From the NCBI GenBank assembly GCA_030604795.1, contig JAUVVE010000039.1, positions 1 to 7,094 of the forward strand: 7,094 nucleotides of DNA. Reading direction: 5' to 3'. Shown in pieces: positions 5,282 to 7,094 of the stretch. The notes under the pieces were generated by a model. The model was given only the letters and a program-made list of their open reading frames with translations, did no database searches and had not been told where the DNA came from. The position numbers were made by a program, and so were the translations under genes. The stretch is from Dehalococcoidia bacterium. Lineage in GTDB: Bacteria; Chloroflexota; Dehalococcoidia; GIF9; UBA5629. The first letter of the stretch is position 1; the number at the start of each line of letters is the position of its first letter.

Positions 5282-5557
5282 ATGAGCCGCAGAAGGTCCA
5301 ATATCGAAATAATAGCTGACATGCTCAGGGTAGGTGAGAATGGGGCTGGTAAGACTGAGATAATGTACAGTGCCAACATGAGCTATAGTCAGTTACAGAA
5401 ATACCTGGGTTTCCTTATCAGCCATGGCTTTATTGACAGGTTGGAGGTAGGCAACCCGGTGGTGACCTACCGTGTGACGGAGAAAGGCCTGAGTTTGTTG
5501 GGAAGCATCGACACTGTGTTAGCAGTGCTTGACTGGAAGGATGCTTCTGACTTCTAG
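5282..5557 (+). CDS. Archaeal-type winged-helix transcriptional regulator (HTH_45-like)
   Basis: A 91-residue DNA-binding protein. It opens with MSRRRSNIEIIADMLRVGE, followed by KTEIMYSANMSYSQLQKYL and LGFLISHGFID, the layout of the small winged-helix family common in Archaea and their viruses (HTH_45, F93-like). Helix 1 is about residues 7-17, helix 2 about 24-31, the recognition helix about 34-48, and the wing about 50-68 (YRVTEKG). A hydrophobic C-terminal helix (about 69-85, SLLGSIDTVLAVLDW) probably mediates dimer formation. ATG 5282 has AAGGGG (5269-5274) seven bases upstream. It has its own strong promoter and a tandem repeat in the leader, which suggests autoregulation. The next gene, another small DNA-binding-type protein, begins 87 bases later. 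The family assignment is good; target genes are unknown. Confidence 0.82.
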   Translation: MSRRRSNIEIIADMLRVGENGAGKTEIMYSANMSYSQLQKYLGFLISHGFIDRLEVGNPVVTYRVTEKGLSLLGSIDTVLAVLDWKDASDF

Positions 5558-5644
5558 TCTGGGTTCCTGCAGAGTTCTTTGTGTTATGTCTGAAGCGTGC
5601 CCCTAGGTCAGTTGATTCAGTTTGAGTAGAGGGAGGAGTTGCCT

Positions 5645-5974
5645 ATGAGCGAGAAGAGAATGCTGATAGTAGATGGTGATGTGGTAAGGAAAATAGATGA
5701 GAACCGTGGTGACATGAGTGTGGCGGATTTCATCAGTTTTCTTATCGACAGCCAGCTGAAACAGGATGTCAATGGGTACAGCAATGACCACGTGACTAAG
5801 GAAGAGTTCCAGCAGTTCGAGCAGGGGATAAGGGAGCTGCTGCGAAACTTCCTTGAGTTCTTTCTCAGCTACGGGCTAGAGTTGGGTAAAGAGCCGACTG
5901 ATAAAGAGCTTGAGGCGCTGACCAAGAAACTGCAAGTCCTGGGTGCCTCAGCTAAGGCCAAGAATTCCCAGTAA
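5645..5974 (+). CDS. Small ribbon-helix-helix-like protein with helical tail
   Basis: A 109-residue protein. The N-terminal 40 residues fit a ribbon-helix-helix layout: a strand KRMLIVDGDVV, a first helix VVRKIDENRGD (about 13-23), then MSVADFISFLIDSQLKQ (about 24-40) as the second helix, whose S-x-A-D-F-I resembles the S-R-S-E-F-I of CopG-type repressors. The strand lacks the alternating basic residues of classical DNA-contacting ribbons, so DNA binding is not certain. The rest (about 50-80, then 84-98) is two amphipathic helices, one with EFQQFEQGIRELLRNFLEFF, likely for oligomerisation. The start is ATG 5645: GGGAGGAG (5631-5638) stands six bases before it, whereas TTG 5639 overlaps that site. 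It lies between the winged-helix gene and the GH3-like gene, all on one strand. It may be an antitoxin-like or accessory regulator, but no toxin partner is evident. Confidence 0.7.
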   Translation: MSEKRMLIVDGDVVRKIDENRGDMSVADFISFLIDSQLKQDVNGYSNDHVTKEEFQQFEQGIRELLRNFLEFFLSYGLELGKEPTDKELEALTKKLQVLGASAKAKNSQ

Positions 5975-6025
5975 ACCTCATACGTTTCCTCGTTGAGTCC
6001 TCGTCTTACCCCCTCTTTCCAATCT

Positions 6026-6037
6026 GATAGAACTATC
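6026..6037. repeat. Palindrome GATAG-AA-CTATC
   Basis: A perfect five-base inverted repeat with a two-base centre, the same 5-2-5 geometry as the one at 1823-1834. It lies in the 142-base gap before the GH3-like gene. The loop is too short for an RNA hairpin, so if functional it is a protein site on DNA. Confidence 0.3.
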
Positions 6038-6067
6038 TTCTAGAACACAATCCCTTCCCAAGTGACG

Positions 6068-6097
6068 CCAAACGTGCCATAGTATTGTTCGGTTTGG
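6068..6097. repeat. Inverted repeat CCAAAC-N18-GTTTGG before the GH3-like gene
   Basis: Six perfect pairs, 18 bases apart, end about 20 bases upstream of GTG 6117. They could be two half-sites of an operator or a leader hairpin. No convincing -35/-10 pair was found in this gap, so the GH3-like gene may depend on a promoter further upstream. Confidence 0.25.
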
Positions 6098-6116
6098 TTA
6101 CCTAGGGAGGTGTATT

Positions 6117-7094
6117 GTGTCCAAAATCAGGGAGCTTCTTAAACAAGGCAGGCATGAAGAGCTATGGCAGATGTGCTGTGGCTTTATTGACCTGAGTCTA
6201 GAGCAGTTTATGGCTATCCAGCGGCGGCTATTGCTGGAGCAGATCGAGCTGTTGAAGTATTGTGAGCACGGGAGAAAGGTGATGCGCGGCGCCATGCCCG
6301 ACACTGTGGAGGAATTCAGAGAGCAGGTGCCGCTGACTACTTATGCTGACTATTGCCCTGAGCTTCTGGAGAAAAGAGAGGATATCCTGCCGGCAAAGCC
6401 GTTTGCGTGGCAACATAGTTCGGGCAAGTCTGGGGAGTACCCTTGTAAATGGGTACCGGTCAGCCAGAGACTTGCCCATGAACTGGGGATAGTGATGTTT
6501 GGAGTCGGAGCTTTTGCCAGTTGCAAGAGAAGGGGTGACCTCTCCAAGGCTAGTAAGGAACATCCAAAAATCGTCTATGCCGTAGCTCCCCAGCCCTACA
6601 CCTCTGGTGTACTTACCCATATCATGCAGCAACAGGTTGACTCGCGTTATCTACCTCCTCTGGACCAAGCCGAGAATATGACCTTTTACGAGAGGATACA
6701 GGAGGGCTTTCGGCTGGCTTTGTCGCAGGGGTTTGACTACTTCTTCGGTTTGTCGCTTGTCCTGGTTGCCATTGGGGAGCAGTTCAGGCAGCAGTCACGC
6801 GGGGTAAAGATTCTTCCTCTGTTGTCCCAGCCGAGGGCGCTATTTCGGCTAACCAAGGGATTGATCAAGAGCAAGCTGGCCCGGCGTCCTATGATGCCTA
6901 AAGACCTGTGGTCGGTTAGCGGAATCATGAGCGGCGGCACTGACTGCTCTGTGTTGAAGCACAGAATCAAGGAGCTGTGGGGGAGATATCCCCTGGAGAC
7001 CTATACTTGTACCGAAGGTGGCGTCATAGCTACGCAGACCTGGGACCATGGCGGCATGACGTTCATCCCCAACCTTAACTTCCTTGAATTCATC
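6117..7094 (+). CDS. GH3-like adenylate-forming enzyme, N-terminal 326 codons (3' end cut)
   Basis: It resembles the GH3 (auxin-responsive promoter) superfamily, acyl-adenylate-forming enzymes that in plants join amino acids to hormone acids; bacterial members have other, mostly unknown substrates. The protein opens with a helical region, then VPLTTYADYCPELLEKRED (about 71-89), the lead-in to the family's phosphate-binding loop. The loop reads HSSGKSGEYPCKWVPVS (about 100-116), with Lys where plant enzymes have Thr in S-G-T. Further on are WSVSGIMSGGTDCSVLKHRI (about 265-284) and YTCTEGG (296-302), then FIPNLNFLEFI at the window edge, matching the family's Tyr-x-x-(S/T)-E and (F/L)-E-F-I motifs. 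The C-terminal domain is outside the window. GTG 6117 has GGGAGG (6105-6110) six bases upstream. It has no stop before the edge. It follows two small regulator-like genes on the same strand, which may control it. Confidence 0.78.
   Translation, partial: MSKIRELLKQGRHEELWQMCCGFIDLSLEQFMAIQRRLLLEQIELLKYCEHGRKVMRGAMPDTVEEFREQVPLTTYADYCPELLEKREDILPAKPFAWQHSSGKSGEYPCKWVPVSQRLAHELGIVMFGVGAFASCKRRGDLSKASKEHPKIVYAVAPQPYTSGVLTHIMQQQVDSRYLPPLDQAENMTFYERIQEGFRLALSQGFDYFFGLSLVLVAIGEQFRQQSRGVKILPLLSQPRALFRLTKGLIKSKLARRPMMPKDLWSVSGIMSGGTDCSVLKHRIKELWGRYPLETYTCTEGGVIATQTWDHGGMTFIPNLNFLEFI

Noticed and set aside
6098..6632. Minus-strand reading frames opposite the GH3-like gene
   Set aside because: They are antisense shadows: the plus frame is open for 326 codons with a ribosome binding site and GH3 motifs.

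Overview
The window is about 7.1 kb of compact, roughly 50% GC bacterial DNA with ten protein genes, the first and last cut by the window edges. Several proteins look, from memory of family members and without any search, like those of uncultured Chloroflexota of the class Dehalococcoidia: the metallo-beta-lactamase fold protein, the 224-residue protein behind it, the archaeal-type winged helix protein and the GH3-like enzyme. I hold that placement at moderate confidence. There are no rRNA, tRNA, CRISPR or insertion-sequence signals.

Left block (1-1780). The tail of a TrkA/KtrA-type potassium-channel regulator is followed after a short gap by a complete prephenate dehydratase (pheA). A HIT-family nucleotide hydrolase/transferase converges on pheA from the other strand. 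The HIT leader has a strong ribosome binding site placed not on the HIT start but on a five-codon mini-ORF whose stop codon abuts the HIT ATG.

Middle block (1781-3667). A promoter with an inverted repeat on its -35 box drives an unrecognised 283-residue protein carrying an HEAAH zinc motif. Then come 300 bases without a convincing gene but with several short inverted repeats, then a charged, helical hypothetical protein on the minus strand. The minus-strand gene and the next plus-strand gene share an intergenic stretch in which two sigma70-like promoters overlap face to face.

Right block (3668-7094), all on the plus strand. A complete metallo-beta-lactamase fold hydrolase is followed 18 bases later by a conserved-looking protein of unknown function, probably as one operon. 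A strong promoter followed by a tandem 9-base repeat precedes a small winged-helix regulator. Next comes a small ribbon-helix-helix-like protein with a helical tail, and then the first 326 codons of a GH3-like adenylate-forming enzyme that runs off the window. The two small DNA-binding-type proteins ahead of the GH3-like gene form the most suggestive candidate for an undescribed regulated module, but the window shows proximity only, not function.
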